Shown: one piece after another, positions 56,485 to 64,000 of the stretch | Layout: every line of letters starts with the position of its first letter | Numbering within the stretch: position 1 is the first letter of the stretch | Source: JADFGZ01 sp965222345 | GTDB taxonomy: Bacteria; Acidobacteriota; Terriglobia; 2-12-FULL-54-10 | Assembly: GCA_965222345.1 (NCBI GenBank) | Contig: CBDCTS010000007.1 | Span: 558,001-622,000, forward strand | Length of the DNA: 64,000 bases | Direction of reading: 5' to 3' | Translations under genes and position numbers: made by a program | The notes under the pieces: model-generated | Databases searched by the model: none | What the model saw: only the letters and a program-made list of their open reading frames with translations | What the model was told of the DNA's origin: nothing

Positions 56485-59400
56485 ATGCGCCGCAAGCATC
56501 ACCGGCACTATCAGGGGCGCTTCACCCGTCTTGCAAGCCTCGTCCGATCTCTGTCTACACTCGCGGCGGCGGCACTGCTGCTGACGCTCGCTACGCTGCT
56601 GGTGATCACGCCGGCACAGGGCAACGCGCAAGAGCCGTGTCCAGGAGACGGCTATAACCCGACGCCGACGGCGGTAGAGGTTACGGCCGTTCCCATCGTG
56701 GTCACGTCCACCACGGCGGACTACTTCGTGCTCTATGTGCGGCACGATGTAGATGGCACGGAGGTGGAACTGCCTGTCCTGGTGAAGTTGGGGGAAGCGG
56801 GCACGACCACGCTGTCCGAAAACGTGGAGGCCTTGCCTGCCGAGCGCTACCGGGTGGAGAAGTACCTCGTCGCCGACCCCGCCGACGTCGACGGCGATTG
56901 CATCGACGATATCACCGAACTGGACGACCTGGGAAGCCAGAACCCGGTGAACCCCGCCGGCGCCATCGAACTCCGCGACGGCACCGTGGCCGTTCCCGAC
57001 AAGGACACATACGACACGCTCGCCGTAACCAAATCCTTCAAGTTCGTTCTGTTCGGCATGGACACCGACCGACCGGGCGTCTACTTCATGAACACCAACA
57101 CACATCCTTTACATGAGTCCTTTCTGGAAGTCGCAGGTCTCGATGCGGGCGACGTAGAGTATGAAGTGGTCAACGGTCAGCTCATCTATAGCGAGGAACT
57201 CGTTGCCTCCGATGGCAGTCCGGGAGTCTACTATTTCGAGCTGAAGTCAGTTCACCCCCTCCTCAGCATTGTGAATCTCTCCTATACTCTGCTGGCTGCC
57301 AGCATGCCGCTGCTCGATGACAACTTGGCCTTTTATATACGGAACTTCGATCTTCCGCTTTTCCAGTCTGACTTGCCGTTGTACCGGGAATCTCGAATCG
57401 ATCTCGTATTCGATGCAGACATCTTCGCTGACACCAGCTTCCTTCCGTTGAACCCGGGGGAAGGGTACGGGCGGCTGCAGGTTCTGGACCCGGACGAGCG
57501 ACCCCACCCGCGCGACGTGGTGATCTACGAGGCGCTGCCCAACGAGCTGCCCCGCGTGGCCGGCATCATCAGTACCGTACCCCAAACCCCGCTGTCGCAC
57601 GTCAACCTGCGCGCCGTGCAGGACGGCATCCCTAACGCCTTCATCCGTGACGCCCTCGACAAGCCCAGCATCGCCGCTCGTATCGGCAACTACATCCACT
57701 ACACGGTGACCGAGGAGGGCTGGGATCTACGCGCGGCCAATCCCGAGGAAGTCGATGCCCACTACGAATCTTCCCGGCCCTCCCGAGCCCGTACGCCAGA
57801 ATTCAATCTCTCGGTCACAGGGATTACGCCCCTCAGTCAGATCGGTTTCGAGGACTGGACCGCGTTCGGTGTCAAGGCTGCTAACGTGGCCGTGCTGGGG
57901 AGGTTGGGGTTTCCAGCGGGAACAGTTCCCAACGGGTTCGCGATCCCGTTCTATTTCTATGACGAGTTCATGAAGGCCCACGATTTCTATACCCGCATCG
58001 AAACCATGCTGACCAACGAGGATTTCCAGACGGACTTCGAAACTCAGGATGACATGCTCGACGATCTGCGCGACGACATCAAGGACGCGGACACGCCGCA
58101 GTGGATCATCGACGCCCTAACCGCCATGCACGCCACGTACCCGGAGGGGCAGTCGCTACGCTACCGGTCGAGCACCAACAACGAGGACCTGCCGGGGTTC
58201 AACGGCGCGGGGCTGTACGACTCCAAGACCCAGCATCCCGAGGAGACCGAAGAGGACGGCATCGACAAGTCCCTCAAGCAGGTGTTCGCCAGCCTGTGGA
58301 CCTTCCGGGCCTTCACCGAAAGGGAGTTCCACCGCATCGATCACCTGGCGGCCAAGATGGGGGTGCTGGTGCATCCCAATTACAAAGACGAGTTGGCTAA
58401 CGGCGTCGCCGTCAGCTTCAACCCTATCTCCGACCGAGACGGCTACTACCTCAACACGCAGCTCGGCGAGGATCTGGTCACCAATCCCGAGGCCCACTCG
58501 GTGCCGGAGGAACTCTTGCTGTATCGGTTTGGGGGTTACAGTATCCTTGGGACCTCCAACCTCGTGGAGCCGGGGGAACTCCTGATGAGTGACACCCAAC
58601 TGACACAGTTGCGCGAGCACCTTGATGTGATCCATGAGCACTTCAAGAGGCTGTACAACCCCGCCACCGGAGACCCGTTCGCCATGGAGATCGAGTTCAA
58701 GATCACGAGCGAAAACATCCTGGCGATCAAGCAGGCCCGCCCCTGGGTTTTCAGCGACGTACAGGCAGCGCCGCCACCTCCTCCTCCACCGCCTCCACGA
58801 CCGTTCCCTCCTCCTCCCCCACCCCAGCCGAGCAACAGTTTCCCGACGGCGGATGCGGGGCCGGACCAGATCGGCGTGTGGGAGGGCGCCCTGGTGACCC
58901 TAGACGGCAGCGGTAGCAGCGATCCCGACGACGATCCGCTACGATATCGCTGGAATCAATTCAGTGGCGAGCGCGTAGAGCTGTCGTCCCGGAACGTAGT
59001 CAATCCCACCTTCACGGCCCCGCAGGGGCTGACGGCTGATGTGGTGCTGCGGTTCCGCCTGCTGGTCACCGATCCCGGCGGTCGATTCGATTCAGACACG
59101 GTGACGGTCACCGTGACGGTGACCGCTGCCGCTGAGCCGCCGTCCCTGGCGGTCGACTCGGTTGTGAATGCCGCCAGCTTGCGACCGCCTACCGATCCCA
59201 ACGGAGCTGTGGCGCCAGGCTCGATCGTCTCCCTTTCCGGCGCCAACCTGGCCTCCCAAACGCTGTTTGCCTCCGACCTCCCTTTGCTTGCAACGCTGGG
59301 AGAGACCCGCATCACCTTCGACGGAACTGCCGCGCCCCTGTTCCTGGTCTCCGAGGGTCAGATCAAGGCCCAGGTTCCATTCGATCTGCTGCCCGGAGAA

Positions 59401-59877
59401 GTATCGCTGCAGGTGCATCGCGGCAGCCAGGCCAGCGAGGCACAGCCGCTTTCCGTTGCCGCCGTATCTCCGGGCATCTTTACAGTCAACCGGCAGGGAA
59501 GCGGCCAGGGGACCGTGCTGATCGCCAACACTGCCATCCTGGCAGCGCCCACCGGTACTGTTGCCGGCCGCCAGGCTCGTCCTGCCAACCGCCTGGAGTT
59601 CATCTCCATCTTCTGCACGGGACTCGGAGAGGTAACCAATCAACCTTCCAGCGGAGAACCTGCTGCGGAAGACGGTCTGTCCACCACGCTGCAAACTGCC
59701 CGGGCAACGATCGGGGGTGTTGAAGTGCCGGTGAGCTTCTCGGGGTTGACCGGCTTCGTGGGACTGTATCGGGTGGATGTGCAGATACCGGCGGAGGCGC
59801 CCAGCGGCGATGCGGTTGACGTCGCCATTACCATCGGCGGGGTCACGTCCAACACCGTTAGCATCGCCGTCCAATAA
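56485..59877 (+). CDS. Secreted PEP/pyruvate-binding (PPDK-like) protein with PKD and TIGR03437 domains
   Basis: 1130 residues; the chosen ATG leads directly into a signal-like segment (LSTLAAAALLLTLATLLVITPAQGNAQ). Order: an N-terminal region of about 300 residues without known domain; a phosphohistidine-like segment TPLSHVNLRAVQDGIPNA (His372); a PPDK N-terminal ATP-grasp domain (FGVKAANVAVLGRLGFPAG near 462, RYRSSTNNEDLPGFNGAGL near 560, AIKQARPWVFSD near 745); a Pro-rich linker (about 762-785); a PKD domain (TADAGPDQIGVWEGALVTLDGSGSSDPD...); and the TIGR03437 domain at about 886-1130. An ATP-grasp/phosphohistidine pair on an exported protein is unusual, since the periplasm has no ATP. Upstream start 56254 rejected. 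Confidence 0.82.
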   Translation: MRRKHHRHYQGRFTRLASLVRSLSTLAAAALLLTLATLLVITPAQGNAQEPCPGDGYNPTPTAVEVTAVPIVVTSTTADYFVLYVRHDVDGTEVELPVLVKLGEAGTTTLSENVEALPAERYRVEKYLVADPADVDGDCIDDITELDDLGSQNPVNPAGAIELRDGTVAVPDKDTYDTLAVTKSFKFVLFGMDTDRPGVYFMNTNTHPLHESFLEVAGLDAGDVEYEVVNGQLIYSEELVASDGSPGVYYFELKSVHPLLSIVNLSYTLLAASMPLLDDNLAFYIRNFDLPLFQSDLPLYRESRIDLVFDADIFADTSFLPLNPGEGYGRLQVLDPDERPHPRDVVIYEALPNELPRVAGIISTVPQTPLSHVNLRAVQDGIPNAFIRDALDKPSIAARIGNYIHYTVTEEGWDLRAANPEEVDAHYESSRPSRARTPEFNLSVTGITPLSQIGFEDWTAFGVKAANVAVLGRLGFPAGTVPNGFAIPFYFYDEFMKAHDFYTRIETMLTNEDFQTDFETQDDMLDDLRDDIKDADTPQWIIDALTAMHATYPEGQSLRYRSSTNNEDLPGFNGAGLYDSKTQHPEETEEDGIDKSLKQVFASLWTFRAFTEREFHRIDHLAAKMGVLVHPNYKDELANGVAVSFNPISDRDGYYLNTQLGEDLVTNPEAHSVPEELLLYRFGGYSILGTSNLVEPGELLMSDTQLTQLREHLDVIHEHFKRLYNPATGDPFAMEIEFKITSENILAIKQARPWVFSDVQAAPPPPPPPPPRPFPPPPPPQPSNSFPTADAGPDQIGVWEGALVTLDGSGSSDPDDDPLRYRWNQFSGERVELSSRNVVNPTFTAPQGLTADVVLRFRLLVTDPGGRFDSDTVTVTVTVTAAAEPPSLAVDSVVNAASLRPPTDPNGAVAPGSIVSLSGANLASQTLFASDLPLLATLGETRITFDGTAAPLFLVSEGQIKAQVPFDLLPGEVSLQVHRGSQASEAQPLSVAAVSPGIFTVNRQGSGQGTVLIANTAILAAPTGTVAGRQARPANRLEFISIFCTGLGEVTNQPSSGEPAAEDGLSTTLQTARATIGGVEVPVSFSGLTGFVGLYRVDVQIPAEAPSGDAVDVAITIGGVTSNTVSIAVQ

Positions 59878-59903
59878 CGGCGGGCCTGTTCCTCTGTTCC
59901 AGG

Positions 59904-60060
59904 ATGGGCGGCAGCGACAGGGCGGTGGATGGCGTGGACAACCTTCACATCGTTGATTCGGGCAACCACCGGAGCCGAGGCGGTACGAGCGACGATCGGC
60001 AGTATCGAAGCACCGGTGCTGTTCGCGGGGATGGGGATTCAAGGGGCCGGTTGCGGTCGG
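59904..60060 (+). pseudogene. Remnant of an NHL-repeat / TIGR03437 protein
   Basis: In one frame AVDGVDNLHIVDSGNHRSR matches the NHL repeat consensus (AVDxxGNLYIADTGNHRIR). In another frame, just downstream, VRATIGSIEAPVLFAGM matches the late strand of the TIGR03437 domain (compare ARATIGGVEVPVSFSGL in the preceding gene). In Solibacter-type proteins NHL repeats commonly precede that domain. Only fragments remain, in shifted frames, so this is a decayed gene rather than coding sequence. Confidence 0.6.
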
Positions 60061-60075
60061 GCAGGCAGCGGAGGA

Positions 60076-60657
60076 CTAGCCTCCAAACTCGCCCACCTGT
60101 CCTCCCCGGCTGACCTCTAAGTCATTCTCAATCTGGGTTTCCGCTTTGGGTTTTTTTCTTGCGGTGGGTAGCTTGGTGGATGCTTTCCCTACTGCGGGCA
60201 CATTCTCTCCCTGCCCAACCTCAACGCGCCTGGCAAGCCGGTTGCTCTCGGCCAATTTCGCTTCATAACCCTTGCCTGTGCTGTAGACCGTAATTTCAAA
60301 AAATCCGATTACCTTGTTCCGGAGACTCTCATCCACTTGCCTGTCGGAAGCACTCAAAAAGTCCCAAAGATGCCTTTCCGTCAGCATCAAAGCAAGAATA
60401 ACCTGACCCAGCGGAATTCCATCATAAAACCGCATCCCGCCTCTGTGCTCGGCGACACGCCGGATGTGCGCGTCATCCTTTGAAACCAGCCATTGGGCCA
60501 AACGTTGATACAAGGAGTAAACCCGCTCGAAAAACTCATCCTCCCCCAAGACGCGGTAATAACTGGTGCCCAGGTTCGTCTTTAACTCGCCATACAAACC
60601 TGCCACCAGTTGCCGCCCGTCACGCTCAATCAGCCGGACCAGATCAGTGGAATTCAT
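60076..60657 (-). CDS. Helical protein of unknown function (RsbRD-like sensor possible)
   Basis: 193 residues, no signal peptide or membrane segment. The first 130 residues are mostly helical (STDLVRLIERDGRQLVAGLYGELKTN, FERVYSLYQRLAQWLVSKDD, GIPLGQVILALMLTERHLWDFL), a pattern resembling the RsbRD N-terminal helical sensor domain; the resemblance is tentative. The last 50 residues are Lys/Glu/Gly-rich and likely disordered. The ATG lies 8 bp after AAAGGAG; a GTG two codons earlier is too close to it. Not linked in direction or spacing with the Moco genes next to it by more than 120 bp. Confidence 0.65.
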   Translation of the reverse strand: MNSTDLVRLIERDGRQLVAGLYGELKTNLGTSYYRVLGEDEFFERVYSLYQRLAQWLVSKDDAHIRRVAEHRGGMRFYDGIPLGQVILALMLTERHLWDFLSASDRQVDESLRNKVIGFFEITVYSTGKGYEAKLAESNRLARRVEVGQGENVPAVGKASTKLPTARKKPKAETQIENDLEVSRGGQVGEFGG

Positions 60658-60782
60658 GTCCACTCTCCTTTAACTGCCTGCCTCCGGATACCGCCGGAGC
60701 ATCACACTTGCTTGAAGCTACTATACCCTTGACGGAAATGCCTGTAAATGAGGAAACATTATTCCTTTCGAGGGGGGGTCGG

Positions 60783-61274
60783 CTAGGCTTTGTGGCCGTT
60801 CCTGCCTGCGATCAAGTCCACGGCATGAGGCAAAACAGCCAATACAGCCTGGAGAGATTCGACCGCCCCGCCAGGGCTGCCGGGAAGATTCAGGATGAGC
60901 GAGTTGCCGCAGATTCCCGCTACTGCGCGGGAAAGAATGGCCGTAGGCGTACCCTTGGAACCCTCCTGGCGCATCCGCTCCGCCAGCCCGGGAATTTCCC
61001 GCGAGATAACCTTCCGGGTGGCCTCCGGGGTGACATCGCGCGGCGCAACCCCCGTTCCGCCGGTGGTGAAGATCCCCTCCAACCCCTGAGCGCTCAGCTC
61101 GCGCAGGGTAGCCGAAAGGACCGCCAGATCATCCGCAACAACCTGGTAATGCACCACGCTCCACCCTTCCAGCTCTAACAATTTCTTCACCGCGGGGCCG
61201 GAGCCATCCTTCCGCCGGCCCTGGAAAACCGAGTCGCTGATGGTGAGGACGGCGGCGCGCAGAGGCTGAGTCAC
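60783..61274 (-). CDS. moaB: Molybdenum cofactor biosynthesis protein MoaB/MogA family
   Basis: 163 residues. Adenylylates molybdopterin, the step before Mo insertion, or is the MoaB homolog. Family motifs: ISDSVFQGRRKDGSGP (N-terminal substrate loop), TTGGTGVAPRDVTPEA and the conserved NLPGSPGGAVESLQAVL. The GTG start overlaps the stop codon of the tiny frame upstream (TAGTG). It is part of a same-direction run moeA - moaC - moaB and is the last of it. Naming between MoaB and Mog is not secure from sequence alone. Confidence 0.92.
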   Translation of the reverse strand: MTQPLRAAVLTISDSVFQGRRKDGSGPAVKKLLELEGWSVVHYQVVADDLAVLSATLRELSAQGLEGIFTTGGTGVAPRDVTPEATRKVISREIPGLAERMRQEGSKGTPTAILSRAVAGICGNSLILNLPGSPGGAVESLQAVLAVLPHAVDLIAGRNGHKA

Positions 61275-61390
61275 TATACCCCCTCGGCGGCGCGCTGCTC
61301 GATTCCCCGCCGCATCAGGTCGGGACTGAGTCGGTTGTTGTCGGCCAGCATGACTTTGGGTGCTTTCTCTACGGTTGCTTTCTCTGCCAC
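61274..61390 (-). CDS. Possible 38-residue small protein between moaC and moaB
   Basis: GTG-initiated frame reading AEKATVEKAPKVMLADNNRL..., starting 10 bp after the moaC stop codon, with TAAGG about 9 bp upstream, and ending in TAG that overlaps the moaB GTG by one base. The tight packing on both sides suggests a translated link in the operon, but the peptide is not recognized and may only be spacer. Confidence 0.3.
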   Translation of the reverse strand: MAEKATVEKAPKVMLADNNRLSPDLMRRGIEQRAAEGV

Positions 61391-61400
61391 TTGTGTTGCC

Positions 61401-61877
61401 TTACTTCCGAGCGCCCGGCTTGACGTAGGCGCCGCTCTTGCCGCCCGTTTTCTCTAACAGACAAATATCGGTAATTGTCATCGACTTGTCAATCGCCTTG
61501 CACATGTCATAGATGGTCAGGGCGGCCACGCTGACCGCCGTCAGAGCTTCCATTTCCACGCCGGTTCCGGAGTTGGTGGCCACGCTGGATTCAATCTCCA
61601 CGCCCCCGGCCACCAGGCGGAGTTCGACGTCCACATGAGTCACGGGGAGCGGGTGACAGAGAGGGATCAAGGCCGCCGTTTGTTTGGCCCCGGCAATCCC
61701 TGCAATCCGCGCAATCTCCAACGGATTGCCTTTGGGGTTCTGCGGCAACTTGCGAACCATTTCCGGAGTCATCTTTACAAATCCGCCCGCGCGAGCCCGG
61801 CGGGCTGTGATCCGCTTGGAGGTGACGTCCACCATGCGCACCTGGCCGTCCTTGTCAAAATGCGAAAACTCGCCCAT
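61401..61877 (-). CDS. moaC: Cyclic pyranopterin monophosphate synthase MoaC
   Basis: 158 residues. Second enzyme of Moco biosynthesis, forming cyclic pyranopterin monophosphate from the MoaA product. Motifs are complete: MVDVTSKRITARRA at the start, AALIPLCHPLPVTHVDVE with active-site His residues, NSGTGVEMEALTAVSVAALTIYDMCKA, and the C-terminal SMTITDICLLEKTGGKSG with the catalytic Lys. CTGGAGGG ribosome site. No moaA, moaD or moaE is seen in the window. Confidence 0.95.
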   Translation of the reverse strand: MGEFSHFDKDGQVRMVDVTSKRITARRARAGGFVKMTPEMVRKLPQNPKGNPLEIARIAGIAGAKQTAALIPLCHPLPVTHVDVELRLVAGGVEIESSVATNSGTGVEMEALTAVSVAALTIYDMCKAIDKSMTITDICLLEKTGGKSGAYVKPGARK

Positions 61878-61975
61878 CCGAGCATCCCTCCAGCCTCAAA
61901 GCCATTCATAACCGCTCTATTGGTGGCTTTTTATCCTCCTGCGAAAACGATTTTTGTTGATTCTAAAAGGGTTAG

Positions 61976-62110
61976 TGGGTTCGTTTCGCAAAAATAACCT
62001 TATCTACCCCCACAAGCCTCCCCCTGTAAACTTCACAAACGCCCTCCAGGTCGATTTTTCCCGGCAGCAAATCCCGGAGGCAATAAAAATATTCCGATCA
62101 TTTCGAAGGC
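61976..62110. repeat. Dispersed intergenic repeat, copy 2
   Basis: Lies between moeA and moaC. Begins TGGGTTCGTTTCGCAAAAAT, contains CTTCACAAACGCCCTCC, and ends ATTTCGAAGG. The same layout is found at 32545-32680 with scattered changes, where it begins TGGGTTCGTTTTGCAAAAAA. No open frame is conserved, so it looks like a non-coding interspersed element. Confidence 0.75.
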
Positions 62111-62131
62111 TCCAAGCCATCGCTTCGAAAC

Positions 62132-63340
62132 TCAGCGCGGCAGGACAGAAACCCACTCCCCCGCCCGAATCTCCTCCACATTTTCCGGAACGGCCAAGTA
62201 ACAGTTGGACCGATTCAAGCTTGCCACGTCCCCCGATCCCTTCCATGCTACCGGGGACACCACGGGGTCGTAGGCGCTGCCTTGCAGAAAAGCCGGCAGA
62301 AAAGAAGCCAGGCCCGATTTCCGGCGGAGATCTTTCTCCAGCCGTGCCCGCAATAGGATCAGCGGCGCCGAGGACTCTCCCGAAAGCAGCGCCAATGCGG
62401 GGCGGGCAAAAAGCTCAAACGTAACCATGGTCGACAGCGGATTTCCCGGCAGGCCAAAGAAAAAGGTCCCCTGCGCGCGCCCAAAAACCAGCGGCTTCCC
62501 CGGCTGGATGGCAACTCCGTCGAAGTAAACTTCCGCCCCCAATTCCGCAAGAACTTTCTCCACCAAGTCAAACTTGCCCATGGAGACTCCCCCGCTCAGC
62601 ACCAGCAGGTCAGCCTGGAGTCCTTCTTCGATCATTTTTCTCAGCGGCCCTTCCCGGTCCGGAGCAATCCCCAGGGCTGCCGGAACGCAGTGGGCAGCCG
62701 CCACTTGGGCCTGAAGAGAATAGCTGTTGCTGTTGCGAATCTGGAAAGGTCCCGGGGAAACGCCGAGTTCCACGACCTCATCGCCAGTGGGGAGGATGGC
62801 TACTCGGGGCTTCCGGTAAACCGTCACGGCCTGCTTGCCCACGGCGGCCGCCATGGCAACTTCCGCATAGCCCATGCGGCGGCCCGCCGGCAGCAAAAGG
62901 TCGCCGTGACTGGCCTCGCTTGCCTGCGCCACCACATTCTGACCGGAAGGGATGCTCCGTCGGGGCTCGACCACTCCGTCCTGCAAGCATGTATGTTCCA
63001 CCATCACCACGGCATCCGCCCCCTCCGGAACGGCGGCGCCCGTCATAATTTCCACGCACTCCATTTCCCCAACGGTTCCGGTAAACTCGCTCCCCGCCCT
63101 GATCTGTCCCCGCAACCGCAATCGGGCCGGCAGCCGGGCCAAGTCCGCCGATCGGACTGCATAGCCATCCCGGGTCGAGCGCCGAAACGGAGGAAAATCC
63201 CGGTCGGCATAGACCGGCTCGGCCAGCACGCAACCTGGGCTCTGGATCAGTGGCAGGGATTCCCGGGCGAGGCCGGCCGCTCCGGAACGCACCCGGTCCA
63301 CGACGGTTTCCCGCGCATCCTGGAACTTCAAAACAGCCAC
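62132..63340 (-). CDS. moeA: Molybdopterin molybdenumtransferase MoeA
   Basis: 402 residues, GTG start after AGGTGAACT. Inserts molybdate into adenylylated molybdopterin. Domains in order: N-terminal MoeA I/II with ADRDFPPFRRSTRDGYAVRS, the MPT-binding domain III with ILPTGDEVVELG, LLVLSGGVSMGKFDLV and FFGLPGNPLSTMVTFE, and the C-terminal beta domain IV (ASLNRSNCYLAVPE). It starts 20 bp after the purA stop codon, so the two are likely co-transcribed. Confidence 0.95.
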   Translation of the reverse strand: MAVLKFQDARETVVDRVRSGAAGLARESLPLIQSPGCVLAEPVYADRDFPPFRRSTRDGYAVRSADLARLPARLRLRGQIRAGSEFTGTVGEMECVEIMTGAAVPEGADAVVMVEHTCLQDGVVEPRRSIPSGQNVVAQASEASHGDLLLPAGRRMGYAEVAMAAAVGKQAVTVYRKPRVAILPTGDEVVELGVSPGPFQIRNSNSYSLQAQVAAAHCVPAALGIAPDREGPLRKMIEEGLQADLLVLSGGVSMGKFDLVEKVLAELGAEVYFDGVAIQPGKPLVFGRAQGTFFFGLPGNPLSTMVTFELFARPALALLSGESSAPLILLRARLEKDLRRKSGLASFLPAFLQGSAYDPVVSPVAWKGSGDVASLNRSNCYLAVPENVEEIRAGEWVSVLPR

Positions 63341-63360
63341 AGTTCACCTGTAGAGTGTCA

Positions 63361-64000
63361 TCAAGGAAACAGCGGTCCTGGGAGCAACTTTTTCAGGCGT
63401 GTGCCCGAAAGGACTATGGTTTGGCTTCTCTCCGGACCTGTGGAGACCAGAGATATCTCAAGCCCCAGTTGATCCCGGATAAATTCCAGATAAGCGCGGG
63501 CTTGCCGGGGAAGATCACGGTACCGGGTCAGTCCAAAAGTGGATTGTTTCCATCCCGGAAGGACTTTGTAAACGGGGCGCACCCTTTCCAATGTGCCTGC
63601 CTGGGGAGGCACTTCGTGCACGATGGAACCATCCAGCTCGTAAGAGGTGCAAACCGGAATCTCTTCCAGCGCGTCCAGCACGTCCAGTTTCGTGACCACC
63701 AGACTCTCCAGCCCGTTCAGCATCGAGCTATAACGAAGCACGGGGAGATCGATCCAGCCGCAGCGCCGCGCACGCTGGGTCACAGACCCGAATTCCTTCC
63801 CGCGATCGCGCAAAAGTTTTCCGGCGGCATCGTTATCCTCGGTGGGAAACGGACCGGCCCCCACGCGCGTGGTATATGCCTTGGACACCCCAATGATTCC
63901 TGAAATCCGGGTCGGCGCAACGCCCAACCCGGTGCAGACTCCGCCCGCCGTGGAGTTGGAGGAAGTAACATAGGGGTAGGTTCCATGATCCACGTCCAGC
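63361..64000 (-). CDS. purA: Adenylosuccinate synthetase, 3' part
   Basis: Catalyses the GTP-dependent joining of IMP and aspartate in AMP synthesis. The frame is open to the window edge (LDVDHGTYPYVTSSN is read across the last bases), so the N-terminal GTP-binding half lies outside. Seen are the VTSSNSTAGGVCTGLGVAP segment, VGVSKAYTTRVGAGPFPTE, the RRCGWIDLPVLRYS block that binds IMP, and the C-terminal GWKQSTFGLTRYRDLP. moeA follows 20 bp downstream. Confidence 0.95.
   Translation of the reverse strand, partial: LDVDHGTYPYVTSSNSTAGGVCTGLGVAPTRISGIIGVSKAYTTRVGAGPFPTEDNDAAGKLLRDRGKEFGSVTQRARRCGWIDLPVLRYSSMLNGLESLVVTKLDVLDALEEIPVCTSYELDGSIVHEVPPQAGTLERVRPVYKVLPGWKQSTFGLTRYRDLPRQARAYLEFIRDQLGLEISLVSTGPERSQTIVLSGTRLKKLLPGPLFP

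Overview
The window is a GC-rich (about 60%) bacterial chromosome segment. It most likely comes from an acidobacterium of the Solibacter/Bryobacter type. The evidence is a secreted protein ending in the C-terminal domain catalogued as TIGR03437, the decayed remains of a second such gene, a large Oar-like TonB-dependent receptor with a carboxypeptidase-regulatory-like N-terminus, and three secreted amidohydrolases. This is inference from gene content; no rRNA gene is present.

Left part (1-14.8 kb): the 3' end of NADP-isocitrate dehydrogenase and malate dehydrogenase (TCA cycle), a small secreted protein, a frameshifted RecQ helicase with an HRDC domain, two secreted metal-dependent amidohydrolases, and a three-subunit molybdenum hydroxylase operon (Tat-exported 2Fe-2S subunit, Moco subunit, FAD subunit), followed by two small unknown genes.

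Accessory island (about 15.06-32.37 kb): two nearly identical P4-type tyrosine-recombinase genes face each other as inverted repeats of about 1.4 kb, wrapped outside by extragenic palindromes. The left copy has lost its first catalytic arginine. Between them lie a truncated gene, an IS30-family element with 21-bp terminal inverted repeats, and a cluster matching the order of the Druantia type II anti-phage system: druM (cytosine methyltransferase, 5'-truncated at the IS and frameshifted in a C8 tract), druF, druG and druE (DUF1998 helicase, frameshifted). Three nuclease genes follow in the same direction: a RecB/Cas4-like PD-(D/E)XK nuclease with a cysteine cluster, a Vsr-type endonuclease, and an HNH endonuclease with a PUA/EVE-like N-terminus. 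Three of the window's four frameshifts fall in this island, so the copy looks decayed, or the assembly has indels there.

Right part (33-64 kb): a class V aminotransferase, two tandem aldehyde dehydrogenases, an enoyl-CoA hydratase, SppA, RibBA with an aberrant cyclohydrolase II half, CysS, a class III aminotransferase remnant, YraN, tRNA-Ala(CGC), a beta-propeller gene split by an in-frame TGA, an intact class III aminotransferase, the TonB-dependent receptor, a third amidohydrolase, an AtoE-type short-chain fatty acid transporter, a secreted PPDK-like ATP-grasp protein, a molybdenum cofactor cluster (moaB, moaC, moeA) that could serve the molybdenum hydroxylase, and the 3' part of purA at the window edge. 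No CRISPR array or rRNA was seen.
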